Notes: generated from the sequence alone by a model not told the origin. DNA of 64,000 nucleotides from CALKJU01 sp035326425 (GCA_035326425.1 DAOLFG010000023.1:1-64000); one strand, 5' to 3'. Shown: positions 24,251 through 33,016, numbered from the stretch's first letter. Translations and numbers: made by a program.

Positions 24251-25825
24251 TCAGACGATATCGTTGTCGATGATCGAGGCGAGGTCGAGGCCCTGGCCGC
24301 CGAGGATCAGGGCCACGGCCTTGGCCTGGAAGTCGTTGCTCGCGTCATAGTCGCCGTCGACCTCGAGGATCGCGCTTCCGCCGTTGGTGGAGAGGCGAAG
24401 CAGGCTGCCGTCCACCTCGCCGTCAGTTCCGGCGATCGCGTCCGGCAGCTCGATGCGGATGCGGTCGCCCTGGCCGAAAGCGAAGTCCTTGAACGTGTCG
24501 ACGGCATCGTCGTGGCTGACGACGAACAAGTCGGCTCCCTTGCCGCCATAGACGAGATCGCTGTCCCTGCCGCCGTCGAGCCGGTCCTTGCCGCCGTCGC
24601 CTCGGAGCGTGTCGTTGCCGGCGCCACCGACCAGCTCGTCGTCGTGCCTGCTGCCGTTCAGTCGGTCCTTGCCGTCGAAGCCGAAGATGCGGCCGGCATG
24701 GCCGCTGGCATGCAGTGTCTCGTTGCGGCCGGTGCCGTAGACGAGCTCCGGCAGCGACTCGTCGCCCTTGGGCAGATAGGTTTCGACGGGCCGGACACGC
24801 TCGACCTCGAGATTGCCGTCGACCTTGGCGGCGATGACGGTGGTCTCGCCGCTGTCGAGGAAGTCGCCGTCACCATTGGTGTCGACCAGCCGCACCAGAT
24901 GGTCCTGGTTGGGCTGGCCGCCGTTGGCGGCGAGCAGGATGCTGCCGTCGGCCACGGCGTCCATGCCGGAGCCCGTCGAGATGACATAGCTGCTGGGCAG
25001 GTGGCTCGCGTCCCAGACCACGTGGGCCTCGTCCGGCGAATCGATCTGGCCACTGCCGTCGCGATCGTTCAGGGCGTAGAGTGTGTGGTAGGCACCGCGC
25101 CTGGTGAACTCGAAGGCGTAGACGGTCTCGCCCAGGCTATCGTGGGGGTAGTCGACATTGACACCCAACGGGCTGTTGTCGGCGAGGAAGACGGTGGCCT
25201 CGCCGGAATCGATCGTGCCGTTGCCGTTGGCGTCGACGGCCCGGTAGATGGTGTCGGGCGCGCTGCCATTGGTATCGGTGATGTAGGCGATCTCGCCGGT
25301 GAACGAGATCTCGAAGGCCGACGAGGTCGGATTGAGGGTCTGCAGGTCGAGCCATACGCTGGCCTCTCCCTTGTCCTGGGCGTCGCCGTCGCCGTTGCGG
25401 TCGATCGTCCGATAGACGACGTCGTCGGGGCTGGAGACGACGCCGGCATTGACGATGTAGACCGCCCCGTCCGGCCCGACGCTGACGCCGTTCGGCGTCG
25501 GCATCACGAAGCCCGCGGCATTGCCGGCGGCCGAGAACCAGACCTTGGCCTCTCCCTTGTCCTGGGCGTCGCCGTCGTCGTTCCTGTCGACCAGGCGGTA
25601 GACGCTGTCGGTCGGATTGTCGCCGTAGAACACGACGCCCTTGGGCCCCTGGACGATATCGAGCACGCTGCCGGCCGGCGCCGCGAGGCTCGAGGCGTTG
25701 CCGTCGTCGAAGAAGACCGAGATCTCACCGCTGTCGGCGATGTCGCCGTCGCCGTTGCGATCGACGGCGAGGTAGACCGCCTCGTGGGTGAAATCGCCGT
25801 AGAGGAACGAGATTCGTGCGCTCAT
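24251..25825 (-). CDS. Calcium-loop repeat protein with C-terminal RTX repeats, probably type I secreted
   Basis: This 524-residue protein has no signal peptide. Residues 1-330 carry six EF-hand/dockerin-like loops of the form DxNxDGxxxDxGE, starting near residues 22, 80, 142, 198, 254 and 315, so at a period of about 58, each preceded by a VYR(L/T)VD-like strand. This looks like a propeller-type repeat with a calcium loop per blade (inference). Residues about 380-432 are RTX nonapeptides (GGAGNDTLRGDGGKDRLDGG), and the acidic tail to 524 fits a type I secretion signal. No type I exporter is adjacent. The ATG at 25825 was chosen over a GTG at 25855; its Shine-Dalgarno is weak. The function is unknown. 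Confidence 0.82.
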   Translation of the reverse strand: MSARISFLYGDFTHEAVYLAVDRNGDGDIADSGEISVFFDDGNASSLAAPAGSVLDIVQGPKGVVFYGDNPTDSVYRLVDRNDDGDAQDKGEAKVWFSAAGNAAGFVMPTPNGVSVGPDGAVYIVNAGVVSSPDDVVYRTIDRNGDGDAQDKGEASVWLDLQTLNPTSSAFEISFTGEIAYITDTNGSAPDTIYRAVDANGNGTIDSGEATVFLADNSPLGVNVDYPHDSLGETVYAFEFTRRGAYHTLYALNDRDGSGQIDSPDEAHVVWDASHLPSSYVISTGSGMDAVADGSILLAANGGQPNQDHLVRLVDTNGDGDFLDSGETTVIAAKVDGNLEVERVRPVETYLPKGDESLPELVYGTGRNETLHASGHAGRIFGFDGKDRLNGSRHDDELVGGAGNDTLRGDGGKDRLDGGRDSDLVYGGKGADLFVVSHDDAVDTFKDFAFGQGDRIRIELPDAIAGTDGEVDGSLLRLSTNGGSAILEVDGDYDASNDFQAKAVALILGGQGLDLASIIDNDIV

Positions 25826-26030
25826 GGCTCGAGGGCTTTCCCATGTCGGCGGCACGGCTCGCCCTCGAGAGGCACCGTCGCATCCCGGGCAGCCGTCGCA
25901 TCGCCATGTCGTTGGTGTCGCGTGTCCGCACGCGACTGCACGGGAGATCTACAGGCCCGAACAACCGACCTCAACACCGGCGTTTTTCAAGCAGTCTATA
26001 TTGAAGTTGGTAAACAATTAGAAAGTATGG

Positions 26031-26543
26031 TCATTTCATTGCTATTTCAGTTATTTTACGTACGATCTCAATCGCTTCCGGAGAGTCCCAGGCAGCGATG
26101 CCCAGCAGCCGGCCGGCCTCGTCGCCGTTGCGGTCGACCAGGATGGTGGCCGGCAGGCCGGGCACCTTCAGCGCGCGCGCCGCGGCGGCCTTGGGATCCC
26201 GGTAGACCAGCATGTCGCCGGCACCGCCGATCTCGTCGATGAACTTCTGCACGCGCTCCGGTGCGGCGCGGTCGACGGACAGCGCCAACACCACCGCCTG
26301 CCGGGGATCGAGCTCGGCGGCGAGCTTGCGCAGCGAAGGCATCTCCTCGCGGCAGGGCGCGCACCAGGTGGCCCAGAGATTCAACACCACGACCTTGCCC
26401 TTGAAGGTGCCGAGCGCCGCCTCGTTGCCCTGCATGTCGATAAAGCGTAGAGCCGGCAGCGCCTCGCCGGACGGTGGCGCCAGCTCGATGGCGCGCGCCG
26501 GTGTGGAGGCCAGCAGCAGGAACAGGGCGAGGAGTCTTCGCAT
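26031..26543 (-). CDS. TlpA-family thiol-disulfide oxidoreductase
   Basis: This 170-residue periplasmic thioredoxin-like protein has a signal peptide or anchor over about residues 1-18 (ending ARA) and then the TlpA/ResA fold with the active site LWATWCAPCREEMPSL. Proteins of this type reduce disulfides, often for cytochrome c or oxidase maturation. The cis-proline region is VPGLPATILVDRNG. The frame remains open far upstream across argH, but homology starts at the ATG 26543. It is divergent from argH with only 24 bases between, a common arrangement in alphaproteobacteria. Confidence 0.93.
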   Translation of the reverse strand: MRRLLALFLLLASTPARAIELAPPSGEALPALRFIDMQGNEAALGTFKGKVVVLNLWATWCAPCREEMPSLRKLAAELDPRQAVVLALSVDRAAPERVQKFIDEIGGAGDMLVYRDPKAAAARALKVPGLPATILVDRNGDEAGRLLGIAAWDSPEAIEIVRKITEIAMK

Positions 26544-26567
26544 GGCGGTCTCCGCGGCGGCAGGGGT

Positions 26568-28001
26568 GTGGTCGTGAGCCGGCCGGCATCGGCGGCCCGG
26601 GAGCTGTGGGGCGGCGGGCATTTCGACTCCGGGCCGGCCCCGCTCATGGAGCGTATCAACGCCTCCATCCCGTTCGACAAGCGACTCTACCGCCAGGACA
26701 TCCAGGGCTCCATCGCCCACGCGCGCATGCTGGCCGACGCGGGCGTGATCGGCACGGCCGACCGCGACGCCATCCTGCGCGGGCTGGAGGCGATCCGCGC
26801 CGAGATCGAGGGCGGCAGTTTCGCCTTCTCGACCGAGCTGGAGGACATCCACTTCAACATCGAGGTCCGGCTGACCGAGGCCGTCGGCGAGCCGGGGCGG
26901 CGCCTGCACACCGGCCGGTCGCGCAACGACCAGGTCGCCACCGACTTCCGGCTGTGGGTCCGCGACGCCATGGACCGCGCCGACGCCAGGCTGCGCGAGC
27001 TGCAGGCGGTGATCGTCGATCTGGCGGAACGCCACGCCGCCGCGGTGATGCCAGGATTCACCCATCTCCAGGCCGCCCAGCCGGTGACCTTCGGCCATCA
27101 CCTGATGGCCTATGTCGAGATGCTCGGCCGCGACCGCTCGCGGTTCGCCGATGCGCGGCGGCGCGCCAACGAATCCCCGCTGGGCGCCGCGGCGCTCGCC
27201 GGCACGAGCTTCCCGATCGACAGGCAGGCGACGGCGTCGGAGCTGGAGTTCGACCGGCCGATGGCCAACTCGATCGATGCCGTGTCCGACCGCGACTTCG
27301 CGCTCGACTACCTGGCCTCGGCGGCGGTGTGCGCCGTCCACCTGTCGCGGCTGGCCGAGGAGCTGGTGCTGTGGTCGACGCCGCAGTTCGGCTTCGTGCG
27401 GATGAGCGAGGACTTCACTTCCGGCAGCTCGATCATGCCGCAGAAGCGCAATCCCGACGCCGCCGAGCTGGTGCGCGGCAAGTCGGGGCGGGTGCTCGGG
27501 CACCTGCAGGCGCTGCTGGTGACGATGAAGGGCCTGCCGCTGGCCTATTCCAAGGACATGCAGGAGGACAAGGAGGGCGTGTTCGACGCGGTCGACACGC
27601 TGGAGCTGTGCGTCGAGGCCATGACCGCGATGCTGGGCTCGATCCGCGTCGACACCGGCCGGATGCGCGCCGCCGCCGGCGCCGGCCATGCGACCGCCAC
27701 CGACGTCGCCGACTGGTTGGTGCGCAGCAAGGGCTGCGCCTTCCGCGACGCCCATGCCGTGGCCGGGCGCGTCGTCAAGCTGGCGGAGGCGCGTGGCTGC
27801 TCGCTGGAGGAGCTGACGGCCGCGGATCTCGCGGCAGTCGACCCGCGACTCGATGCCGGTGTGCTGGAGGTGATGGGCGTGGATCGCTCGGTCGCCAGCA
27901 GGACGAGCTTCGGCGGCACGTCCCCGGCGAGGGTGAGGGAGGCGATCGAGGCGGCCCGGGCGCGCTTCCTCGGCCCTGGATCCGCCGAAGCCGCCCGCTA
28001 G
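26568..28001 (+). CDS. argH: Argininosuccinate lyase
   Basis: This 477-residue enzyme splits argininosuccinate into arginine and fumarate, the last step of arginine synthesis. The fumarase/aspartase superfamily signature is GSSIMPQKRNPDAAELVRGK, and LHTGRSRNDQVATDFRLW with GFTHLQAAQPVTFGHH supply other active-site regions. Length is normal. It starts at a GTG (26568, or 26574), following CAGGGG. It heads the conserved argH-lptM-lysA order. Confidence 0.97.
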   Translation: MVVSRPASAARELWGGGHFDSGPAPLMERINASIPFDKRLYRQDIQGSIAHARMLADAGVIGTADRDAILRGLEAIRAEIEGGSFAFSTELEDIHFNIEVRLTEAVGEPGRRLHTGRSRNDQVATDFRLWVRDAMDRADARLRELQAVIVDLAERHAAAVMPGFTHLQAAQPVTFGHHLMAYVEMLGRDRSRFADARRRANESPLGAAALAGTSFPIDRQATASELEFDRPMANSIDAVSDRDFALDYLASAAVCAVHLSRLAEELVLWSTPQFGFVRMSEDFTSGSSIMPQKRNPDAAELVRGKSGRVLGHLQALLVTMKGLPLAYSKDMQEDKEGVFDAVDTLELCVEAMTAMLGSIRVDTGRMRAAAGAGHATATDVADWLVRSKGCAFRDAHAVAGRVVKLAEARGCSLEELTAADLAAVDPRLDAGVLEVMGVDRSVASRTSFGGTSPARVREAIEAARARFLGPGSAEAAR

Positions 28002-28010
28002 GATGCGCGC

Positions 28011-28235
28011 ATGACACGCCCCCACGACAGCGAAGCCGATCGCGTGTCCGCGCCCGGCCGCAGGACCCTGGCGACGCTGTTGCTGGCGGCCGCACTGGCC
28101 GGCTGCGGACGGAAGGGCGCCCTCTACATGCCGGGCGAGGAGGAGGACGCGCGGCGGCTGCCGCGCACGCCGCCCGGCAGCGGCCAGGCGCCGACGGAGA
28201 CGGAAACGCTGCCGGACGTCGAGGAGGACGATTGA
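28011..28235 (+). CDS. lptM: LptM-like small lipoprotein (YifL family)
   Basis: This 74-residue protein has a hydrophobic signal ending in the lipobox LAGC, immediately followed by GRKGALYMP, the hallmark of the YifL/LptM family. In Escherichia coli LptM helps oxidative maturation of the LptD/E lipopolysaccharide translocon in the outer membrane. The C-terminal half is Pro/Glu-rich and probably disordered. Its position between argH and lysA is the widely conserved one. Confidence 0.9.
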   Translation: MTRPHDSEADRVSAPGRRTLATLLLAAALAGCGRKGALYMPGEEEDARRLPRTPPGSGQAPTETETLPDVEEDD

Positions 28236-29509
28236 GCGTGATCGGCTACCGGGATGGGCGGCTGACGGTCGAGGGCGTGGACGTAGCGGACCTCGCTGCG
28301 CGCGTCGGCACGCCGTTCTACGTCTACGGCGCCAACGGCATGCGCGACCGGCTGCGCAGCCTTTTCGACGCCTTCGCCGGTCTGCCCCTGCGGGTGTTCT
28401 TCGCCGCCAAGGCCAACAGCAACCTCGCGGTTCTGCGCACCCTGCATGCCGCGGGCGCGGGCATCGAGGTGGTGTCGGGCGGCGAGATCAGGCGGGCGCT
28501 GGCCGCTGGCGTGCCGGGCCCCTCGATCGTGTTCGCCGGCGTCGCCAAGCAGGACGACGAGATCAGGCTGGCGCTCGAGATCGGCCTGGCGCAGCTCAAC
28601 GTCGAATCCGTGCCCGAGCTGGAGCGGATCTCCGCCCTCGCGGTCGAGGTAGGCCGGGTGGCGCCGATAGCGCTCCGCATCAACCCCGACGTGGCGGCGG
28701 CGACCCACGACAAGATCGCCACCGGCCGCAAGTCGGACAAGTTCGGCATCGCCTATACAGCGGCGCCGGAGGTCTATGCCCTGGCCCGGCGGCTGCCCGG
28801 CGTCGAGCCGGTGGGCCTGCACATGCATATCGGCTCGCAGATCACCGACGTCTCGTCGTTCGAGGCGGCCTATCTGCGCGGCGTCGAGCTGTTCCGGGGC
28901 CAGCGCGCCGCCGGCGTGCCGCTGCGCCGCCTCGACCTCGGCGGCGGGTTCGGCGTGCGGTACAGCGACGAGGAGCGGCTGCCGCCGGACGAGCTGGCGC
29001 GGCTGGTCAGGCGCGTGACCGAGGGGCTGGACGCCGAGATCTGGCTGGAACCCGGCCGTTTCCTGGTGGCGGAATCCGGGCTGCTGGTGGCGTCGGTGGT
29101 CTACGTCAAGGATACCGACGACCGGCGCTTCCTGATCGTCGATGCCGGCATGCACACGCTGCTGCGACCGGCGATGTACGGCGCTCACCATACCGTGATC
29201 CCGGTGAGCAGGGCCGAGGACGGCGGGGTATCCCGGACGGTGGATATCGTCGGGCCGATCTGCGAGAGTTCGGATGTGCTGGCGAGAGGCCGGTCGCTGC
29301 CGGAGCTGGGATCGGGCGATCTCGTCGCCTTCGCGACGGCCGGGGCCTATGGCGCGGTGATGGGATCGAACTACAATTCTTTTCCCAGTGCAGCCGAGGT
29401 CCTGGTCGAGGGGAAGCGGTGGGCGGTGGTCAAGCCGCGCCGCGAGCCCGAGCAGCAGTTCGCCGACGAGGTGGTGCCGGAGTGGCTGGAGCCGGTACCG
29501 GCAAGCTGA
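28232..29509 (+). CDS. lysA: Diaminopimelate decarboxylase
   Basis: This 425-residue PLP enzyme converts meso-diaminopimelate to lysine. The PLP-lysine segment is FFAAKANSNLAVLRTL; GLHMHIGSQITDVSSFEAAY and the phosphate-binding LDLGGGFGVRYS follow; CESSDVLA carries the catalytic cysteine near the C-terminus. A TTG at 28232 overlaps the lptM stop, and a GTG at 28238 is 10 bases after GGAGG; both are credible starts. Cotranscribed with argH and lptM. Confidence 0.97.
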   Translation: MSVIGYRDGRLTVEGVDVADLAARVGTPFYVYGANGMRDRLRSLFDAFAGLPLRVFFAAKANSNLAVLRTLHAAGAGIEVVSGGEIRRALAAGVPGPSIVFAGVAKQDDEIRLALEIGLAQLNVESVPELERISALAVEVGRVAPIALRINPDVAAATHDKIATGRKSDKFGIAYTAAPEVYALARRLPGVEPVGLHMHIGSQITDVSSFEAAYLRGVELFRGQRAAGVPLRRLDLGGGFGVRYSDEERLPPDELARLVRRVTEGLDAEIWLEPGRFLVAESGLLVASVVYVKDTDDRRFLIVDAGMHTLLRPAMYGAHHTVIPVSRAEDGGVSRTVDIVGPICESSDVLARGRSLPELGSGDLVAFATAGAYGAVMGSNYNSFPSAAEVLVEGKRWAVVKPRREPEQQFADEVVPEWLEPVPAS

Positions 29510-29524
29510 CGGAGAGGTAGGCCG

Positions 29525-32071
29525 ATGAGGGCGACGCCGACGGACCCGCGACGGACGAAGGCGTTTCGCGCCCGTGTCTTCGGCGCCCGCTGGGCGGTGG
29601 CCTTCGAGCGCATCTGGCCGGCGGCATGGCCGCTGCTGGCCGTGGCGGGGCTGTTCCTGGCGGTGTCGTGGCTGGGCATCTGGCAGCGCCTGCCGCTGTG
29701 GCTGCACGGTGCCGGCCTCGTCGGCTTCGCGCTGGCGGCGATGTTCACGTCGGCGCGGCTGCTGCCGGCATTGCGCTGGCCGTCGCGCGACGAGGCGCTG
29801 GCCCGCATCGAGCGCGACAGCGGCGTGCGGCACCAGCCGCTGCGCGCTCTCGAGGACGCGCTGCCGAGCGAGCTCGCCGATCCCCGCACCCGCCGGCTCT
29901 GGGAAGCCCATCGTCGGCGCCTGCTGGGAGGTCTCGACCGGCTCAAGCTCGCGGCACCGCGCTCCGACCTGCCGCGGCGCGATCCCTGGGCGCTGCGCGC
30001 GGCCCTGCTGCTGCTGGTGGCCGTCTCGCTGGTCGATGCCGGCGGCCTCGCCGGCAAGCGGCTCGCCGACGCCTTCCGCCTGGGGCGCAGCGCCGCCGCC
30101 GCCGTCACACCGCTCTCGGTCAGCCTGTGGATCACGCCGCCGGCCTATACCGGCCGGCCGCCGAAGGGGGTGGAGGCGCCGCCGCCGCGGTCCGCCGCCG
30201 ACGAGGCCGACGCGCCGCCACGCCAGCCCCTGGTGGTGCCGGCGGGCAGCGTGGCCCTGGCCCAGCTGCACCATCTGCCGGCGCAGGCGCAGGCCGAGGT
30301 GCCGCAACTGGCACTCGACGATGCCGAGACGGCCTTCGAATGGCTGGGCGGCGGCAGCGCCGAGGCCAGGCTATCGCTCGACAAGGACGGCTCGCTCGCC
30401 ATACGCCTCGCCGACGGCACGGAGATGGCGCACTGGATCGTCGATGCCGTGCCGGATCAGCCGCCGACCGTCAGCTTCGTCGATCCGCCCAAGCCGACGC
30501 TGCGCGGCGTCCTGCGCTTCAACTATCTGGCGGAGGACGATTACGGCGTCGTCGATCTCGGCGTCCTGCTGGCCCCGAGCGGCCGCGACGACGAGACCGA
30601 GCGCCTGGCCCTGGCCAAGCCGACCGGCCAGCAGCCTCGCCTCGCCAGCGGCAGCTATCTCGATCTGACGGCGCATCCGCTGGCGGGGCTGCCGGTGACG
30701 ATGCGGCTCGAGGCGATCGATTCGGTGGGCCAGGTCGGCCGCAGCGATCCGCTCGAGCTCATCCTGCCCGAGCGGGCGTTCAAGCACCCGCTGGCCAGGG
30801 CGGTGATCGAGCAGCGCAAGACGCTGATGTCCTCGCCACAGCGCCAGCGCGAGGTATCGGTGCGGCTGGGGCTGCTCGCCGAGACCGAGCTGGCGCAGCG
30901 GCTGGGTGCTCCGGTCGAGCTCGGCCTGCGCAGCGGATCGGCCCGGCTGGACCATGTCGAGCCGGGGCCGGAGGGCGCCGAAGGCCGGCGATCGGTCGCC
31001 CAGCTGCTCTGGGACCTGGCGCTCTACATCGAGGACGGTGCCCTGTCGGTGGCCGAGCGCGACCTGCGCTCACTGCAGGAGCAGCTGGAGAAGGCCCTGA
31101 CCGAGGGGGCGGACGATGCCGAGCTTGAGCAGCTGATGGCCGAGCTCGAGCAGGCGATGCAGCGCTTCCTCGACGAGCTGACGCGCCAGGCCATGGAGAA
31201 CGCCCAGCGCGGCGACCAGCAGCAGATGCCGCTCGACGACGGCCGGATGGTGACGCGGCAGGACCTGCAGCGGATGCTCGACCGGGCACGCGAGATGATG
31301 CGCAGCGGCGCGCGCGACGCCGCTCAGCAGATGCTGTCGCAGCTGCGCGAGATGCTGGAGAACCTGCAGGCGATGGCCGGCCAGCAGCAGGCCTCACCGC
31401 AGCAGCGGGCGCTGAGCGACCTGCAGAAGATGATCCAGCTGCAGCGAGACCTGCTCGAGCGCAGCTTCCGCATGCAGCGCCAGCAGCAAGGGCAGCAGGG
31501 CCGCCAGCAGCAGGGCCAGGAGCAGCAGCAGGGCCAGCAGGGCGAGGGGCAGCAGGGCGAGGGGCAGCCGCAGGACGGTATGGGCCAGGCGGCCGGCGAG
31601 CAGGAGGCGCTGCGCCGGGCGCTGGGCGAGCTGATGCGGCGCCTGGGCGAGCAGGGGATGGAGATCCCGCGCTCGCTCGGCCAGGCCGAGCTGGAGATGC
31701 GCGGTGCCCGCGATGCCCTGCAGGGCGAGCAGCCGGGCCAGGCCGCCGAGGACCAGGGTCAGGCGCTGGACCAGATGCAGCAGGCCGGGCAGGCGCTGAT
31801 GGAGCAGCTGCAGCAGCAGATGGCGAACCAGCCGGGCCAGCAGCCCGGCCCCGGCCAGATGCCGCAGGGCCAGCAGCGTACCGGCCGCGACCCGCTCGGC
31901 CGATCGGTGCGCAACGAGGGCGGCTGGGACACCAATGGCGAGCTCGTGCCGGAGGAGAGCGAGCTGGGGCGTGCCCGCGGCGTGCTCGAGGAACTCTACC
32001 GGCGATCCGGCGAGCGCGCCAGGCCGCAGCTCGAGCTCGACTACTACAACCGGCTGCTCGACCGGTTCTGA
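29525..32071 (+). CDS. TIGR02302/DUF4175 family membrane protein with Gln-rich domain
   Basis: This 848-residue protein has two hydrophobic helices at about residues 33-82, a third at about 157-175 (ALRAALLLLVAVSLVDAGGL), a large extracytoplasmic domain with an Ig-like part (PPTVSFVDPPKPTLRGVLRF), helical coiled coil, and a low-complexity Gln/Gly-rich stretch (about residues 615-785, e.g. QQQGQQGRQQQGQEQQQG). It ends NRLLDRF. Conserved throughout alphaproteobacteria, role unknown; a cell-envelope function is inferred. GAGAGGTAGG precedes the ATG. It abuts a decayed amidase remnant downstream. Confidence 0.9.
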   Translation: MRATPTDPRRTKAFRARVFGARWAVAFERIWPAAWPLLAVAGLFLAVSWLGIWQRLPLWLHGAGLVGFALAAMFTSARLLPALRWPSRDEALARIERDSGVRHQPLRALEDALPSELADPRTRRLWEAHRRRLLGGLDRLKLAAPRSDLPRRDPWALRAALLLLVAVSLVDAGGLAGKRLADAFRLGRSAAAAVTPLSVSLWITPPAYTGRPPKGVEAPPPRSAADEADAPPRQPLVVPAGSVALAQLHHLPAQAQAEVPQLALDDAETAFEWLGGGSAEARLSLDKDGSLAIRLADGTEMAHWIVDAVPDQPPTVSFVDPPKPTLRGVLRFNYLAEDDYGVVDLGVLLAPSGRDDETERLALAKPTGQQPRLASGSYLDLTAHPLAGLPVTMRLEAIDSVGQVGRSDPLELILPERAFKHPLARAVIEQRKTLMSSPQRQREVSVRLGLLAETELAQRLGAPVELGLRSGSARLDHVEPGPEGAEGRRSVAQLLWDLALYIEDGALSVAERDLRSLQEQLEKALTEGADDAELEQLMAELEQAMQRFLDELTRQAMENAQRGDQQQMPLDDGRMVTRQDLQRMLDRAREMMRSGARDAAQQMLSQLREMLENLQAMAGQQQASPQQRALSDLQKMIQLQRDLLERSFRMQRQQQGQQGRQQQGQEQQQGQQGEGQQGEGQPQDGMGQAAGEQEALRRALGELMRRLGEQGMEIPRSLGQAELEMRGARDALQGEQPGQAAEDQGQALDQMQQAGQALMEQLQQQMANQPGQQPGPGQMPQGQQRTGRDPLGRSVRNEGGWDTNGELVPEESELGRARGVLEELYRRSGERARPQLELDYYNRLLDRF

Positions 32072-32565
32072 CCGGCTCGCCGGCCGCCGACCCGCGCTCG
32101 CTCAACTGGTACGAGCGGCCGTCCGGCCAGGCGGCCGACATGCTGGTGCTCCATCACATCGGCATGGCGTCGGGTGAGCTGGCGCAGGCGCGCTTGTGCG
32201 ATGCCCAGGACTTGGCATGCCGGCCGCAGCGCCGCCGCAACATCGTGGCCCATGCCGACATAGCGCCCAACCGCAAGGAGGACCCGGGCGAGCTGTTCGA
32301 CTGGGCGAGGCTGGCTCGCGCCGGCATCGGCCTCTGGCCCGACAGGGAGAGGTCGGGGCCGCGGGCCGTCGATCCGCTGGCGGCACGGAAGGGGTTGGCC
32401 CGGATAGGCTGTGCGCTCGACGGGGGGCACCTTCATCCAGGCCGTCATCGTCTTCCAGCGGCGCTACCGGCCGGCGCGGAGCGATGGTGCGCTCGATCAC
32501 GAGATCATGGCCTGATCGCCGACGTCGCGGCCTTGCTGGGCGGCCTTGCTGGGCGGCCTTGCTGG
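32068..32565 (+). pseudogene. Decayed N-acetylmuramoyl-L-alanine amidase (Amidase_2 family)
   Basis: The first part encodes SLNWYERPSGQAADMLVLHH, then IGMASGELAQARLCDAQ, the N-terminus of AmpD/AmiD-type amidases including the first zinc histidine. It jumps directly to RRRNIVAHADIAPNRKEDPG and ELFDWARLARAGIGLWP, the C-terminal metal-ligand region. The central catalytic part, roughly 70-80 residues by comparison with the family, is missing. A run of six G's (32422-32427) shifts the frame: the peptidoglycan-binding tail continues in another frame as AVIVFQRRYRPARSDGALDH, then shifts back near 32511 to LIADVAALLG. The original stop is lost in a 13-base tandem repeat. No intact copy is in the window. 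Confidence 0.8.
32527..32565 (+). repeat. Three perfect tandem copies of a 13-base unit
   Basis: GCGGCCTTGCTGG is repeated three times (32527-32539, 32540-32552, 32553-32565). It lies over the end of the amidase remnant and 32 bases before the RNase P RNA gene. Slippage at this repeat may have removed the amidase stop codon. Confidence 0.95.
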
Positions 32566-32596
32566 AAGGACACGGGTCGCCTACGTAGCGGCTTGG

Positions 32597-32985
32597 TGCA
32601 GGCGGCGGGACGGCCGCTCGCGCAGCGATGTGCGAGAGGAAAGTCCGGGCTCCACGGAAGCACGGTGCCGGGTAACGCCCGGCGGGGGCGACCCCAGGGA
32701 AAGTGCCACAGAGAGCATACCGCCCGCCTGGACGGCTCGCGCCGTCTGCGGGCAAGGGTGAAAGGGTGCGGCAAGAGCGCACCGCGGCCGCGGCAACGCG
32801 GGACGGCACGGCAAACCCCACCGGGAGCAAGACCGCGTAGGGACGACGGCGCCCCAGGGCGCAGGCATTTCCGGGCCGGTCGTCCGGGTAGGTCGCGCGA
32901 GACGGCTGGCAACAGCCGTCCCAGAGGAATGGCCGTCACGCGAGGGAAGCCTCGCGTACAGAACCCGGCTTACAAGCCGCCTGCA
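32597..32985 (+). ncRNA. rnpB: RNase P RNA, bacterial class A
   Basis: This is the catalytic RNA of RNase P, which trims tRNA 5' leaders. Helix P1 is a perfect 10-bp pairing of TGCAGGCGGC (32597-32606) with GCCGCCTGCA (32976-32985). Inside are the universally conserved GAGAGGAAAGTCCGGGC segment (starting near 32634), CACAGAGA (P4 region, near 32706), AAACCCC, GAGGAATGG and the closing CAGAACCCGGCTTA. The length of about 389 bases is normal. It stands between the amidase remnant and the dcw cluster, a location seen in other alphaproteobacteria. Confidence 0.96.
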
Positions 32986-33001
32986 CCGCTTGCGGGAAAT
33001 G

Positions 33002-33016
33002 GAACAAAAATAGAAC
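33002..33016. promoter_or_regulatory. LexA (SOS) box, alphaproteobacterial type
   Basis: GAACAAAAATAGAAC is an exact match to the alphaproteobacterial LexA direct repeat GAAC-N7-GAAC (GTTC-N7-GTTC on the other strand), including the A/T-rich spacer typical of real sites. It lies 17 bases beyond the RNase P RNA. A chance match somewhere in 64 kb is not very unlikely, but the intergenic position and spacer composition favour a true site. Confidence 0.5.

Noticed and set aside
23792..26242. 816-codon plus-strand frame opposite the RTX-repeat gene
   Set aside because: Its Asp/Val/Ala periodicity mirrors the repeat codons of the minus-strand gene, which has calcium loops and RTX motifs.
26544..28025. 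Minus-strand open frame joining onto tlpA and covering argH
   Set aside because: It is antisense to the highly conserved argH, and the tlpA homology begins only at 26543; typical of G+C-rich antisense frames.
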